A stretch of 59,544 nt of DNA from JAJPHF01 sp035293805 (GTDB lineage: Bacteria > Chloroflexota > UBA6077 > JAJPHF01). A program made the position numbers and the translations under genes. Below, piece by piece: positions 1 through 8,822 of the stretch. The notes under the pieces are model-generated. The model saw only the letters and a list, made by a program, of their open reading frames with translations. It was not told where the DNA came from and searched no databases. Position 1 is the first letter of the stretch. Each line of letters begins with the position of its first letter. Where the stretch lies: NCBI GenBank assembly GCA_035293805.1, contig DATGMD010000081.1, positions 1 to 59,544 on the forward strand, given 5' to 3'.

Positions 1-376
1 CCTGACGTCCCCGCCGGGAGCACCGGTGCCTGACGGACCGCGCTGGCGGAGAGTGACCACCGCGCCGCGCGCGGCGCGCTCCCGGCCCGCCCGACCCGCC
101 GGGCCGGGAGCCGCCACCCTCCCGCTCGCGCGCCCCACCGGAGCGCGCGCCGGTTTCGCTTACCCCCAACGCGAAATCTCATCATCCGGAGAGCATCGTT
201 TGATCGTTCCTCGGCAAATCATCATGGGCGCGCGCCGTCCCCCACGCCGGTTTCAGGCCGACCGCGCCTCCCGGCCGGCGCGGTGGCCGCGGACGCCCAT
301 GCCGTGTACACTGCCGGGCGAGCAGGAGGGCCGGGCGCCGCCGCAGGGTTGGGGCGCGCGGCGACGAGGAGGGGCG
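1..376. other. Non-coding leader at left edge
   Basis: No convincing gene is seen here. Open frames run through it on both strands, but they are Arg/Pro/Ala-rich shadows of GC-rich sequence without a ribosome binding site. The stretch ends in a good Shine-Dalgarno (GAGGAGGGG) for the gene starting at 377, and it carries a 24-bp element at 191-214 that recurs near 43 kb. Confidence 0.6.
191..214 (+). repeat. 24-bp upstream element, copy 1
   Basis: GAGCATCGTTTGAtCGTTCC followed by TCGG is repeated with one mismatch at 43004-43027. Each copy lies about 140-165 bp ahead of an ATG on the same strand. It could be a promoter or regulatory element, or a fragment of a dispersed repeat; the sequence does not decide. 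Confidence 0.5.
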
Positions 377-1204
377 ATGGCGGACGGAGGCTTGCAGGCG
401 GGCGTGCGCGCCATCGGCGCGGCGGTGCGGCGCGAGGCGGGCGCGATCGCCGCGCACATGCGCGGCCAGGACGCGGCCGCCTGGGACGCGCCCAGCTGGT
501 GCGAGGGCTGGTCGCTGCGCGACGTGACCTCGCACCTGACCGAGGGCACCGAGCGGTTCTACTTGCAGACGCGGGCCGGCCTCGACGGCCAGCCCGTCCC
601 GGAGTTCAGCCCCGAAGAGCGCAACGCGCGGCGGGCTCAGGTCAAGGCCATGCCGCCCGCCGAGATGCTCGCCGAGCTGGAGCGGCGCAACCAAGTGTTC
701 TTCGACGACCTGGAGGCCCGCGAGGACGCGGCGCTCGGCCGCCCCGCCGTGCCGCTCGGGCCGGGCCGCACGCTCACGGGCGCGCAGATCGCCGCGCTGC
801 GCCTGAACGAGCTGCTGCTGCACCACTGGGACCTGCTGGCGCCTACACGGCCGGACGCGCGGCTCGACCCGGAGAGCGCGGCGCTCGTCGCCGACTACGT
901 GTTGGGCAACGCGGCGCGCATGGCGAAGGCCGACGCGCTGCAAGGGCTCGACACCACCTTTCGCTGCGAGACGAGCGGGCCGGGCGGCGGTCCCATCACG
1001 ATCGCCTGCCGCAACGGCCAGTGCGAGGTGACGCGCGGCGCCGCCGGCCAGGCCGACGTGACGCTCCGCCTGCCGCTGGAGACGCTGCTCCGCTTCGTCT
1101 GGGGCCGCGTGGCCCTCGAGCAAGCGCTCGCCGACGGCACGATCCAGGCCAGCGGCGACCGTGACCAGGTGCTCGCCCTCGGCCGAGCGTTCGGGAATCG
1201 GTAG
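377..1204 (+). CDS. Maleylpyruvate isomerase family (DinB/MDMPI-like) protein
   Basis: The 275-residue product has an N-terminal MDMPI/DinB-like four-helix domain: a WSLRDVTSHLTEG segment near residue 55 and LHHWDLLAP near residue 150 carry the His residues expected of the metal site. A C-terminal SCP2-like domain follows (about 185-275). Family members are mycothiol-dependent isomerases or, more often, uncharacterised thiol-related enzymes. The frame stays open further upstream, but ATG 377 follows a strong GAGGAGGGG site and begins the first family-like sequence. It is transcribed alone; the next gene is 92 bp away across a repeat. Substrate unknown. Confidence 0.8.
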   Translation: MADGGLQAGVRAIGAAVRREAGAIAAHMRGQDAAAWDAPSWCEGWSLRDVTSHLTEGTERFYLQTRAGLDGQPVPEFSPEERNARRAQVKAMPPAEMLAELERRNQVFFDDLEAREDAALGRPAVPLGPGRTLTGAQIAALRLNELLLHHWDLLAPTRPDARLDPESAALVADYVLGNAARMAKADALQGLDTTFRCETSGPGGGPITIACRNGQCEVTRGAAGQADVTLRLPLETLLRFVWGRVALEQALADGTIQASGDRDQVLALGRAFGNR

Positions 1205-1206
1205 TG

Positions 1207-1270
1207 GTCAGCGATCAGCTATCAGCCGTCAGCAGGCGAGGCGCCGAGCTGCTGATAGCTGATCGCTGAC
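1207..1270. repeat. Inverted heptad repeat upstream of TPP enzyme gene
   Basis: Bases 1207-1226 (GTCAGCGATCAGCTATCAGC) are the exact reverse complement of 1251-1270, a 20-bp stem with a 24-nt loop. The arms are built of seven-base units (CAGCNAT-like). A tandem array of the same units lies just after the next gene at 3054-3127. The hairpin could act as a terminator for the preceding gene. Confidence 0.8.
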
Positions 1271-1296
1271 GGCTGACAGCGCGTGAGGAGCTACGC

Positions 1297-3051
1297 ATGA
1301 TTACGCTAGATGGACGCGCGGTGGGCACGGTGCCGGAGGCGGTGCCGGCGGCCGAGGCGATTCTCGACGTGCTGCGCTTGAACGGCATCAGCACGATCTT
1401 CTCGTCGCCGGGCTCGGAGTGGCCCGCGATCTGGGACGCGCTGGCGCGGCCCCCGCGCGAGGGCGAGCGGCCACTGCGCTACCTGAACACGCGCCACGAG
1501 AGTCTGACCGTGGCGGCGGCGGCCGGCTATCACAAGGCGACCGGCGAGCTGCCGGCCGTGTTCCTGCACAGCTCGGTCGGCCCGCTTCAGGGCGCCATGC
1601 CAATCCAGATGGCCGACCGCGAGCAGACGCCGCTCGTGATCTTCTCCGGCGATAGCGTCACCTGGGGCGAGCGCGACGGCCTCGATCCGGGCGGCCAGTG
1701 GCTGCGCTCGCTGGCCGAGCGGGGCGGCGCGGCCCGGCTGATGACGCCGCTGGTCCGCTGGTCGGACATGGTGCCCAGCCAGGAGGCCCTGCCCGGCATG
1801 GTCGAGCAGGCGTGCCGCGTGGCGCTCGCGCCGCCGCGCGGGCCGGCCTACCTCTCGATCCCCATGGAGCGCATGATGGGCACGGTGCCGGGCCGGCTGC
1901 TGCCGCGCACGCCCGTGTCGCGCCCCCGCCTGCTGCCCGATCCGTCCGTGCTCGACGCGATGGCCGAGGCGCTGGCCGGCGCGCGGGCGCCAGTGATCTT
2001 CGCCGAGGAGGCGGGGCGCGATCCCGCCAACGTCGCGCGGCTGGTGGCGCTCGCCGAGCTGCTCGGCGCCCCGGTGTCCGAGGCCCAGACGATGGGCTAT
2101 ACCAATTTCCCCGCCGACCACCCGCTGCACCTGGGCTACGGCGCGCGGCCGCTGCTGCGCGAGGCCGACGTCGTCTTCCTCTGCGCCGCGCGCGGCTCGT
2201 GGCACCCCGCCTCGCGCGGGCCAGACCCCGACGCGACGATCCTGCTGGCCGACGAGAACCCTGAGAAGCTGCACTACCCGACGTGGCACTACCGCGTCGA
2301 CCAGTACGCCGCCGGCTCGCTGGCCGCGACGCTCGACGGCCTGCTGGCGCGGCTGCGCGAGCGCAAGCTGGACGCCGACACGGTGGCGCGGCGGCGGGCG
2401 CACTGGGCCGAGCAGCACGCGGCCATGCAGGCCGAGTGGGAGCGGGCGGCGCGGGGCGCTCAGAGCGCCACGCCGATCGACGCGCGCTGGGCAGCCTACG
2501 CCATCGGCCAGGCGCTGCCGCCCGATGTCAACGTCGTCGAGGAGACGACGAGCACGCGCGTCTTCCTCCAGCGCCACCTGCCCCATAGCCAGCCGGGCCG
2601 CTACTTCGCGCGCATGACGGCGGGCCTCGGCGTGGGCTTGTCGGTGGCCTGCGGCGTGAAGACGGCGCGGCCCGACGACGTGACGGTCGCCATCCTGGGC
2701 GACGGCGCGTTCAACTACAACCCGGTGCTCGCGGCGATGGGCTACCAGCAGGAGTACGGCCTGCCGGTGCTGGCTATCGTCTTCACCAACCAGTCCTACG
2801 CGTCGATGAAGGGCGGCATCGAGAAGTTCTACCCCGAGGGCTGGTCGGCGCAGACGGGCACCTACCACGGTGCCGGCATCGCCCCGCCACCCGACTACGC
2901 CGCGCTCGGGCCGCTGGTCGGCGGCCACGGCGAGCGGGTGACCGACCCGGCCGAGGTCGGCCCGGCGGTGCGGCGCGCGGTCGCGGCCGTGCGTGCCGGC
3001 CAGCCGGCCGTGCTCGACGTGCGGATCGCCGCGAGCAACGAGCGGGAGTAG
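1297..3051 (+). CDS. Thiamine-diphosphate-dependent enzyme (acetolactate synthase/benzoylformate decarboxylase-like)
   Basis: The 584-residue product has the three-domain layout of the decarboxylase-type ThDP superfamily. The N-terminal Pyr domain carries the catalytic Glu in RHES (E68). A central domain follows, and the C-terminal PP domain holds the GDG motif (about 468-470) followed by the FTNQSY segment that completes Mg/ThDP binding. The start ATG follows GTGAGGAG. It lacks an adjacent small regulatory subunit, which argues against a dedicated branched-chain acetolactate synthase; a 2-oxoacid decarboxylase or lyase role is more likely. Heptad repeats flank it on both sides. Exact substrate cannot be told from sequence. 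Confidence 0.85.
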   Translation: MITLDGRAVGTVPEAVPAAEAILDVLRLNGISTIFSSPGSEWPAIWDALARPPREGERPLRYLNTRHESLTVAAAAGYHKATGELPAVFLHSSVGPLQGAMPIQMADREQTPLVIFSGDSVTWGERDGLDPGGQWLRSLAERGGAARLMTPLVRWSDMVPSQEALPGMVEQACRVALAPPRGPAYLSIPMERMMGTVPGRLLPRTPVSRPRLLPDPSVLDAMAEALAGARAPVIFAEEAGRDPANVARLVALAELLGAPVSEAQTMGYTNFPADHPLHLGYGARPLLREADVVFLCAARGSWHPASRGPDPDATILLADENPEKLHYPTWHYRVDQYAAGSLAATLDGLLARLRERKLDADTVARRRAHWAEQHAAMQAEWERAARGAQSATPIDARWAAYAIGQALPPDVNVVEETTSTRVFLQRHLPHSQPGRYFARMTAGLGVGLSVACGVKTARPDDVTVAILGDGAFNYNPVLAAMGYQQEYGLPVLAIVFTNQSYASMKGGIEKFYPEGWSAQTGTYHGAGIAPPPDYAALGPLVGGHGERVTDPAEVGPAVRRAVAAVRAGQPAVLDVRIAASNERE

Positions 3052-3053
3052 CC

Positions 3054-3127
3054 GTCAGCCATCAGCCATCAGCCATCAGCCATCAGCCGGGGGTATCCTC
3101 CCTGCCGACAGCTGACAGCTGACAGCT
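3054..3127. repeat. Heptanucleotide tandem array after TPP enzyme gene
   Basis: Five direct heptads, GTCAGCC then four ATCAGCC (3054-3088), are followed by 18 bp and then three GACAGCT units (3107-3127) of inverted sense. Related units form the inverted repeat at 1207-1270, so the thiamine enzyme gene is bracketed by the family. Such seven-base repeats are prone to slippage. Confidence 0.85.
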
Positions 3128-3181
3128 AATCACTCGCTGTGGAGATCGCCGCCGCGTGAGCACCCCACTCCGCACGCTGCC

Positions 3182-3760
3182 ATGCCACGCCTGACGCCCG
3201 AGCTGGTGCTGGGGGCGTACTGCCGAGGGCTGTTCCCCATGGCCCGCAGCCGGCGCGGCCCAATTGAGTGGTTTCGGCCCGATCCCCGCGCCATCTTCGA
3301 CCCCTACCGCATCCACCTGTCGCGCCGACTGCTGCGCACCGTGCGCAGCGGGCCCTTCGACGTGCGGATCAACGCCGACTTCGCCGCCGTGATCGCCGCC
3401 TGCGCCGCGCGGGCCGAGACGTGGATCTCGCCCGAGGTCGAGCGCGTGTACGGCGCGCTGCACGCCCGCGGCTTCGCGCACAGCGTCGAGGCGTATCAGG
3501 ACGGCGCGCTGGTCGGCGGTCTGTACGGCGTGGCGATCGGCGGCGCGTTCATGGGCGAGTCGATGTTCCACGACGTCACCGACGCGTCGAAAGTCTGCTT
3601 CGCCCACCTGGCCGCGCGGCTCCGCGAGCGCGGCTACCTCCTGCTCGACACGCAGTTTATGACCGACCACCTCGCCAGCCTCGGCGCCTACTACGTCTCG
3701 GCCGCCGAGTACGACCGGCTGCTGGCACGCGCGCTGCACCTCGACTGCCGATTCGCCTGA
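3182..3760 (+). CDS. aat: Leucyl/phenylalanyl-tRNA--protein transferase
   Basis: Aat adds Leu or Phe from aminoacyl-tRNA to N-terminal Arg or Lys, marking proteins for ClpS/ClpAP-type degradation. The 192-residue product shows the family start (LTPELVLGAYCRGLFPMA), the WFRPDPR segment and the core GGAFMGESMFH, with ASKVCFAHL and LLDTQ. It is shorter than the E. coli protein (234 aa) but complete through the GNAT-like fold. No strong Shine-Dalgarno precedes ATG 3182; this start was chosen because it matches the family N-terminus. clpS is not in the window. Confidence 0.93.
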   Translation: MPRLTPELVLGAYCRGLFPMARSRRGPIEWFRPDPRAIFDPYRIHLSRRLLRTVRSGPFDVRINADFAAVIAACAARAETWISPEVERVYGALHARGFAHSVEAYQDGALVGGLYGVAIGGAFMGESMFHDVTDASKVCFAHLAARLRERGYLLLDTQFMTDHLASLGAYYVSAAEYDRLLARALHLDCRFA

Positions 3761-3853
3761 AGCCGGCCTAAACCGTGCAAGGGGATGGCTCCCGAGACGA
3801 GAATGCGCCGGTGGGGCGCGCCGGCTCGCGCCACGCCCCGCGGAGATGGCCCC

Positions 3854-5029
3854 ATGAGCACCTCGACGGCCTCGGTTGCGCCGCCCCCACCGCATCAGCG
3901 GGCGCGGGTGGTGCGCGCCATCGCGGTCGCCGCCGGCCTGGCGCTGCTCGTCGGTCTGGTGCTCGCGCATCAGGTCGGCGCGTTCCTGGAGGCGGCGCTG
4001 AGCCTCGGCCAGTTGCCGCTCCTGGCGCTCGCGCTGCTGTCGTGGCAGGCGCCGCGCTCGCGCTTCGCGCGCGTGGGCGCGCTGCTGCTACTCTACGCCG
4101 CCGGCGAGGCGCTGGTGACGATAGTCCTCGCATTGGTGGCGCTCTACCTCGTAGGACCCGAGAACTGGCATTGGCCGCTGCCTGCCGAGACCGTGCTGCG
4201 CGTGAAGCCAGTCTTGCAGCCACTCATCTGGGTGCTGCTCGGACTGCTCGCGGCGCCGCTCTTGCTGCTCATTCGGCCCGTGCGCACGTGGCTGGCTCGC
4301 TACCACGCCGTCGAGCCCGATAACTTTCGCCATTGGCTGGGCTTCGTGGCGCTGTTCTGGTTCACCTTCATCCCGCTCACGCCCTTGCCCGTGCTCGACG
4401 GCCGCGCGCCGTTCGAGGTGGTCACCCAGCTCCAGCCGGTGCTCCAGCGCCAGGCCGAGCGCGGGCCGGTGCTCTCCCTCTGGTACGAGTTCATTTACAG
4501 CGTGGGCTGGACCGTCCTGCTCTGCCTGGTAGCGGTCGGCTTCCCCGTCTGGGTGAAGCTGCCGCATGCCCTGGCGCGGCTGGGGCTCACCTGGCCGGGC
4601 TGGCGCGCCCTCGGCGTCGGCATACTCATCTCGCTGATGATGGTGCCCGTGTTCATCGGGGTCGACCACCTGGCCGCGGCGGCCGTCGAGGCCCTCGGGC
4701 TCCAGCCCACGTCGAACGCGTGGATCGAGCAGCTTTTCGGGCACTCCTTTGGCGTCGGCGGGGCGCTGGCGGCGGCGGTGAGCGCGGGAGTGGGCGAGGA
4801 GCTGATCTGGCGCGGGGTGATTCAGCCCCGCTACGGGTTGGTCCCGGCGACCGTCGGCTTCGCGGCTATGCACGCCTTCCAGTACGGCCCCGAAGGGCTG
4901 ATCTCCGTGCTGCTCGCCGGGCTCGTGCTCGGCGTCGTGCGCTGGCGCTTCAATACCACGGTGTCCGCCGTCACCCACACCGGCTACGACCTCTGGCTGC
5001 TGCTCCTCATGCTCGCCGGCTTCTCCTAA
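3854..5029 (+). CDS. CPBP family intramembrane metalloprotease
   Basis: A polytopic membrane protein of 391 aa with hydrophobic segments from about residue 20 onward. The C-terminal third is the CPBP (ABI/CAAX protease) domain: GEELIWRG (EExxxR, about 314-321), FAAMHAFQYG and THTGYD supply the Glu, Arg and His residues of the family. CPBP proteins cleave prenylated or other membrane substrates. ATG 3854 follows CGGAG and removes an upstream Arg-rich extension. Its TAA stop is formed by the terminal CTAAGC of a dispersed repeat (5026-5100). Confidence 0.87.
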   Translation: MSTSTASVAPPPPHQRARVVRAIAVAAGLALLVGLVLAHQVGAFLEAALSLGQLPLLALALLSWQAPRSRFARVGALLLLYAAGEALVTIVLALVALYLVGPENWHWPLPAETVLRVKPVLQPLIWVLLGLLAAPLLLLIRPVRTWLARYHAVEPDNFRHWLGFVALFWFTFIPLTPLPVLDGRAPFEVVTQLQPVLQRQAERGPVLSLWYEFIYSVGWTVLLCLVAVGFPVWVKLPHALARLGLTWPGWRALGVGILISLMMVPVFIGVDHLAAAAVEALGLQPTSNAWIEQLFGHSFGVGGALAAAVSAGVGEELIWRGVIQPRYGLVPATVGFAAMHAFQYGPEGLISVLLAGLVLGVVRWRFNTTVSAVTHTGYDLWLLLLMLAGFS

Positions 5030-5100
5030 GCTGCCGGCCCAGGTTGGTGTGTAGGTTTGGCTTCGCCAAACTTACACGGTTTCCGCGGCCGAGTGCTTAG
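5026..5100. repeat. Stop-codon-associated palindromic element, copy 1
   Basis: This 75-bp element begins CTAAGCTGCCGGCCC, contains the hairpin GTTTGGCTTCGCCAAAC and ends GGCCGAGTGCTTAG. The first TAA is the stop codon of the CPBP gene. Copies at 5704-5782 and 16047-16120 are inverted or variant relatives; 10137-10212 is a fourth. The central hairpin could terminate transcription. Confidence 0.88.
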
Positions 5101-5509
5101 CCGGTAGTCTGCAGGCCCGTACTTCCTTCAACCCGCCGCCGGTCCTGCGCCTTCTGTAAATGATGCCGGCAGCATGCAGCGGGAATGCAGACGCTATGCC
5201 AGTGAACAGGTCTGGAGACGGTCCGGCAGAGATCGCCCCGGGCGCGCCGATGGACGGCGACGCGCCGCAGCGCCGCGAGCTGCGGCGCCGTGAAGATGAG
5301 GGCCCCGCCCGCGCCGCCGGCGACGACTTGCTCGGGAGTCCCCCCGAGCTTGTAGGCTCGGTCGGCATCCGATCATCACCGTCGCCGTCAGGGCGCGATG
5401 GCTTCGTCGCTCCGCGTGTGGCGATACCGTGATGAGCCGGCGGCCTGCCCGCAGACTAGACTCACAGTACAGACGGCCACGGAGCCCGTCGTACGAAGAG
5501 GGTGACACG
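5101..5509. other. Gene-free stretch between two inverted repeat copies
   Basis: This 409-bp stretch holds only low-quality open frames on both strands, with no family-like sequence. It separates copies 1 and 2 of the stop-associated element and leads to the small gene at 5510. Confidence 0.5.
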
Positions 5510-5707
5510 ATGTACGAAGAGATCCGTACCCGGCCAGCCGAGCTGGTCACGACCGCCGGCCGCGACGACGAGATCGAGGCCCTGATCGACCTGGTGCAGG
5601 ATCTGAGCGACCAAAACACTCAGCTCTCGGAGCTGGTGACGCTCCTGCAGCGGCAGCTTGTTTTGGCGCGGCTCCGCGCCATCGTCGAGGCGCCGTGCTT
5701 TCCCTAA
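5510..5707 (+). CDS. Small acidic helical protein, unknown function
   Basis: A 65-residue product whose ATG follows GAAGAGGGTGACACG. Residues about 20-55 (DDEIEALIDLVQDLSDQ onward) have a heptad-like pattern of Leu/Val/Ile, as in a short amphipathic helix or coiled coil. Its last codons and TAA stop fall at the edge of the repeat element at 5704. A longer frame upstream (from 5429) is Arg-rich and was not used. No family recognised. Codon choice and the ribosome site support a real gene. Confidence 0.55.
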   Translation: MYEEIRTRPAELVTTAGRDDEIEALIDLVQDLSDQNTQLSELVTLLQRQLVLARLRAIVEAPCFP

Positions 5708-5782
5708 GCACTCGGCCAGAGAGAGATGGTGTGTAAGTTTGGCGAAGCCAGACTTACACACCGACTTGGGCCGGCAGCTTAG
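5704..5782. repeat. Stop-codon-associated palindromic element, copy 2
   Basis: A 79-bp copy in the opposite orientation to copy 1: it begins CTAAGCACTCGGCC, has TTTGGCGAAGCCAGA at its centre and ends GGGCCGGCAGCTTAG. Its first TAA is the stop of the 5510-5707 gene. With copy 1 it forms an inverted pair bounding 757 bp. Confidence 0.88.
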
Positions 5783-5995
5783 GGCGGGGCAGGCTACTCG
5801 CCGCGCGCCAGGCCGGCGGCGGGTGGCCTCCTCGCCGCTCGCTCGTCACTGCGCGGACAATTTGTTGTGAGCGGTCGCGCTCGTAACGGAAACTGTTCGC
5901 GGGCGGGTGCAGCGCTCGCCCGTATCCGGCGCGGGAGCCAGGCGGCGGGCCAGGGGCCAGCCGCTCCAGCCGCCCGCGGGGCCACTGGAGGGAGC

Positions 5996-7285
5996 ATGGC
6001 AAGCAGGTGGCGAGCGCTCGTTGGCGTGGTAGTGCTGGGCCTTGGCGTGGTGATCGGCTTGCAGCTTCCCATGCTCGTCGCCAGCATCCGCTCGGGGGCG
6101 CCGCAGACGCTGTGGGCGCCACGACCGGACGCAGCTGCGGGCCTGACCAATCCCGCGCTGGCGCCCGACACCGGCACCCCCCCCGACGCCAAGATCCCGC
6201 CGGACAGCCCGACCGCGCCCGCGCCGCCCGAGGCGGCCAAGCCGCCGGCCCCACCGGCATCGCCGGGCCAGCCGCCATTCGCGCCGGGGCCCTTCCCGCC
6301 GAGCGGCGCGCTGCCGCCGGGGGGGCCGCAGACGCCGCTGCCGCCGGGCGCGGGACCAGGCATCCCATTCCCGCCCGCGCCGGGCCTGCCGCCAACGCTG
6401 CCGGTCCCGCCGGGGGGCTTCGGCCTGGCGCCGAGCCTGCCGGGCGGCCCCGTGCAGCCGCCGGGGCTTCCCGGTAGCCCGATGCTGCCGCTCACCCCGC
6501 CGGGTGCCGGACCGGGGCTGGCCCCCATGCCGGGCGCGCCGTCGCCCGGGTGGGGAACCCTGCTGGCCGATCTGCCATACGGCAGCGACCCACTGCAGCG
6601 CCTCGATCTCTACGAGCCGCGCGGCGGCGGGCCAGCGCCCATGCTGCTGTTTGTCCACGGCGGCGGCTGGAGCATCGGCGACAAGACGGAGCTAAGCTGG
6701 CTCGGCGCTAAGCTGGCGGAGCAGGGCGTCCTCGTCGCCGTGACCAATTACCGCCTCTCGCCGGCCGTTCAGCACCCCGCGCACGCCCAGGATGTCGCCC
6801 GCGCCGTCGCCTGGCTGTATCGTAACGGCCCGAGCTACGGCGGCGATCCGCAGCGGCTCTACATCGGCGGCCACTCGGCCGGCGCGCACCTGGCATCGCT
6901 GGTAGCCCTCGACGACGCCTTCCTGGGCGCCGAGGGCCTCAGCCCGAGTGTGATTCGCAGCGTCGTGGGCGTCTCGGGCGCGGGCTACGACCTCGACGCG
7001 CGCTACGCCGCGTCGCCGCTGGCGCAGATCTTCTACGCCGCGTTCGGCAAGGACCCGACGCGCTGGGCGCTGGCCGCGCCGCTGCACTATGTTGCAAAGG
7101 GCGCGCCGCCCTTCCTGCTCGTCCACGGACTGAACGACGGTGAGGCCCCGGCCGCGGGCGCCGAGACCTTCGCCCAGGCGCTCAAGGCCGACGGCGCCAA
7201 GATCCGTCTCGAGCTGCTGCCCGGCCTCGACCACCAGAGCGCCCTGGTCGCCGCGCTGCCCAGCCTGCGTGCCTTCGTCCAGTAA
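5996..7285 (+). CDS. Alpha/beta hydrolase (BD-FAE/esterase-lipase type) with long Pro/Gly linker
   Basis: The 429-residue product begins with a membrane anchor or signal sequence (about 5-30). About 150 residues of Pro/Gly/Ala-rich linker follow, then an alpha/beta hydrolase domain from about residue 180. The oxyanion motif HGGGW (about 220), nucleophile motif GGHSAGAH (Ser about 294), an Asp in VHGLNDGE and a His in GLDHQS make a complete triad. The family includes carboxylesterases and kynurenine formamidase-like enzymes. ATG 5996 follows GGAGGGAGC. The linker probably displays the enzyme beyond the membrane; substrate unknown. Confidence 0.85.
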   Translation: MASRWRALVGVVVLGLGVVIGLQLPMLVASIRSGAPQTLWAPRPDAAAGLTNPALAPDTGTPPDAKIPPDSPTAPAPPEAAKPPAPPASPGQPPFAPGPFPPSGALPPGGPQTPLPPGAGPGIPFPPAPGLPPTLPVPPGGFGLAPSLPGGPVQPPGLPGSPMLPLTPPGAGPGLAPMPGAPSPGWGTLLADLPYGSDPLQRLDLYEPRGGGPAPMLLFVHGGGWSIGDKTELSWLGAKLAEQGVLVAVTNYRLSPAVQHPAHAQDVARAVAWLYRNGPSYGGDPQRLYIGGHSAGAHLASLVALDDAFLGAEGLSPSVIRSVVGVSGAGYDLDARYAASPLAQIFYAAFGKDPTRWALAAPLHYVAKGAPPFLLVHGLNDGEAPAAGAETFAQALKADGAKIRLELLPGLDHQSALVAALPSLRAFVQ

Positions 7286-7539
7286 GCGCGTGGTTCGGCG
7301 CGTCCTCGGCCCCGCGTAGGAAGCGGCTATACTGGGGCGGCGCGGCCAGCAGCCCGCGGGCGCGCTGCAACTTACCGCCGCGCCCGTCGTGGCGGCGCGA
7401 TCCATCGTGTTCACGTCGCGCGCGATCGGGTAGGATGGCCCCCCGCCGGTTTGGTCCGACTGATGGTCTCGGATCGCCGGCTCGACGCCCGCCGGCAGAT
7501 TCGCCCGCTTCATGGCACCAATTCCCGCAGGAGACGTGC

Positions 7540-8697
7540 ATGCGAGGCTCCCGCTTTTCCTACACGATCGTGCTGGCGCTTCTGGCCGCGGCGGTCGGCT
7601 GTCAGGCGCCCGGCGCCCGCGCGCCTAGCCCCCCACCTGCGAGCAGCGCCCCGGCCACGCCCACCGCGGCTGCCATCAGCGGCGCCAACACCCCGGCTCC
7701 CGGGCCGGACGCGGTGACGCCCGCGTCCTACCAGCCGAGCGCCCCGCTCAATCCGCGCGTGAAGGTCGTCCTGGCAGACATCAAGTCCACCGCCGACGGC
7801 GGCTTCTATCTGGCGCTCGACAAGGGCTACTTCGCCGAGGAGGGGCTCGACGTCGAGATGACGCCGTTCGACACGAGCGCCCTGCAGGTCAGCGCGCTGG
7901 GCACCAATCAACTCGACGTCGGCGTCGGGTCGCTGAATGCCGGCTTGCTCAACGCGATCGGTCGCGGCGTACGGCTGAAGATCGTGGCCGACCGCGCCAC
8001 ACTCGTCAACGGCGCGCTCAGCTTCATGGTCCGCAAGGAGCTGATCGACAGCGGGCAGATCGCCGGCTGGCAGGACTTCAAAGGGCGGCCGGTGGCGAAC
8101 AACGGCACCGGCACGGGCGCCCAGCTGGCGCTGGTCCGTGGGCTCGCCTCCGCCGGCTTGACGCTGGACGACGTGGACCAGAAGATCGTGGGCTTCTCGG
8201 ACATGGTGCCGGCGCTCAGCTCGGGCGCCCTCGACATGGGCGTGATGATCGAGCCGCTAATCACGGCCAGCGTCGAGCGCGGTATCGCCGTGCGCTGGCA
8301 GCGCGCGATCGACACCTTCCCGGACCTGGAGATCGCCCAGGTCTTCTACTCCGAGGGCTTCGCCCAGCACACCGACGCCGCAAACCGCTTCATGATTGCC
8401 TACCTACGCGGCGTGCGCGAGTACAACGATGGCATGTTCAAGATGCGGCCCAACCGGCCCGAGGTCGTCGCGGCCCTGATCAAGCATACCTCGATCAAGG
8501 ACCCGGCGCTCTACGACAAGATGGAGATGTCCTGGGTCAACCCGAACGGCCACCTGCAGGTGGACAACCTGAAGGAGCAGCAGCGAGAATTCGCCGCGCT
8601 CGGCCTACTGGAAGGTCCCCCGGTCGACCTCGATCGCATCGTCGACACAAGTTACGTCGAGAATGCCCTGAAAGTGCTCGGCGTCTACCCGAACTAA
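7540..8697 (+). CDS. ABC-type substrate-binding lipoprotein (NMT1/SsuA-like)
   Basis: The 385-residue product has a lipoprotein signal (LAAAVGC lipobox), an Ala/Pro linker to about residue 65, then a periplasmic-binding fold typical of the nitrate/sulfonate/taurine and THI5/NMT1 group (GGFYLALDKGYFAEEGLDVE, then VGVGSLNAGLLNA). ATG 7540 follows GCAGGAGA. No permease or ATPase gene lies beside it; the next gene is a regulator. The ligand (aliphatic sulfonate, pyrimidine or aromatic acid) cannot be told from sequence. Confidence 0.85.
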   Translation: MRGSRFSYTIVLALLAAAVGCQAPGARAPSPPPASSAPATPTAAAISGANTPAPGPDAVTPASYQPSAPLNPRVKVVLADIKSTADGGFYLALDKGYFAEEGLDVEMTPFDTSALQVSALGTNQLDVGVGSLNAGLLNAIGRGVRLKIVADRATLVNGALSFMVRKELIDSGQIAGWQDFKGRPVANNGTGTGAQLALVRGLASAGLTLDDVDQKIVGFSDMVPALSSGALDMGVMIEPLITASVERGIAVRWQRAIDTFPDLEIAQVFYSEGFAQHTDAANRFMIAYLRGVREYNDGMFKMRPNRPEVVAALIKHTSIKDPALYDKMEMSWVNPNGHLQVDNLKEQQREFAALGLLEGPPVDLDRIVDTSYVENALKVLGVYPN

Positions 8698-8754
8698 CCG
8701 CGGCCCACTCCTCCAACCCGTGTCGTGGGATACTACGTAGGTCGCCCCCGGCAT

Positions 8755-8799
8755 CTACCCCCCTTCCTTCGGAGGGAAGGGGGGTAGGGGGGTTAGGTC
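8755..8799. terminator. Palindromic repeat/hairpin between binding-protein and regulator genes
   Basis: CTACCCCCCTTCC pairs with GGAAGGGGGGTAG around a short TTCGGAG loop (8755-8787), and the element ends GGGGGGTTAGGTC. The same family appears several times at 37977-38182. It may terminate transcription of the binding-protein gene; it is also a dispersed repeat. Confidence 0.65.
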
Positions 8800-8822
8800 A
8801 CTCCGGAAAGGGGGGCCAGCCC

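Noticed and set aside
1306..2928. A 540-residue minus-strand frame opposite the thiamine enzyme gene
   Set aside because: It is an Arg/His/Gly-rich antisense shadow caused by third-position G/C; similar shadows oppose most genes here.
3723..3738. TGGCACGCGCGCTGCA as another sigma-54 promoter ahead of the CPBP gene
   Set aside because: It lies inside the 3' end of aat in GC-rich codons for ARALHL, the -12 box is imperfect, and there is no independent support.
5101..5432. Small frames (90-98 residues) between the repeat copies
   Set aside because: Composition is low-complexity Arg/Pro/Ser, ribosome sites are missing, and both strands give equal-quality frames.
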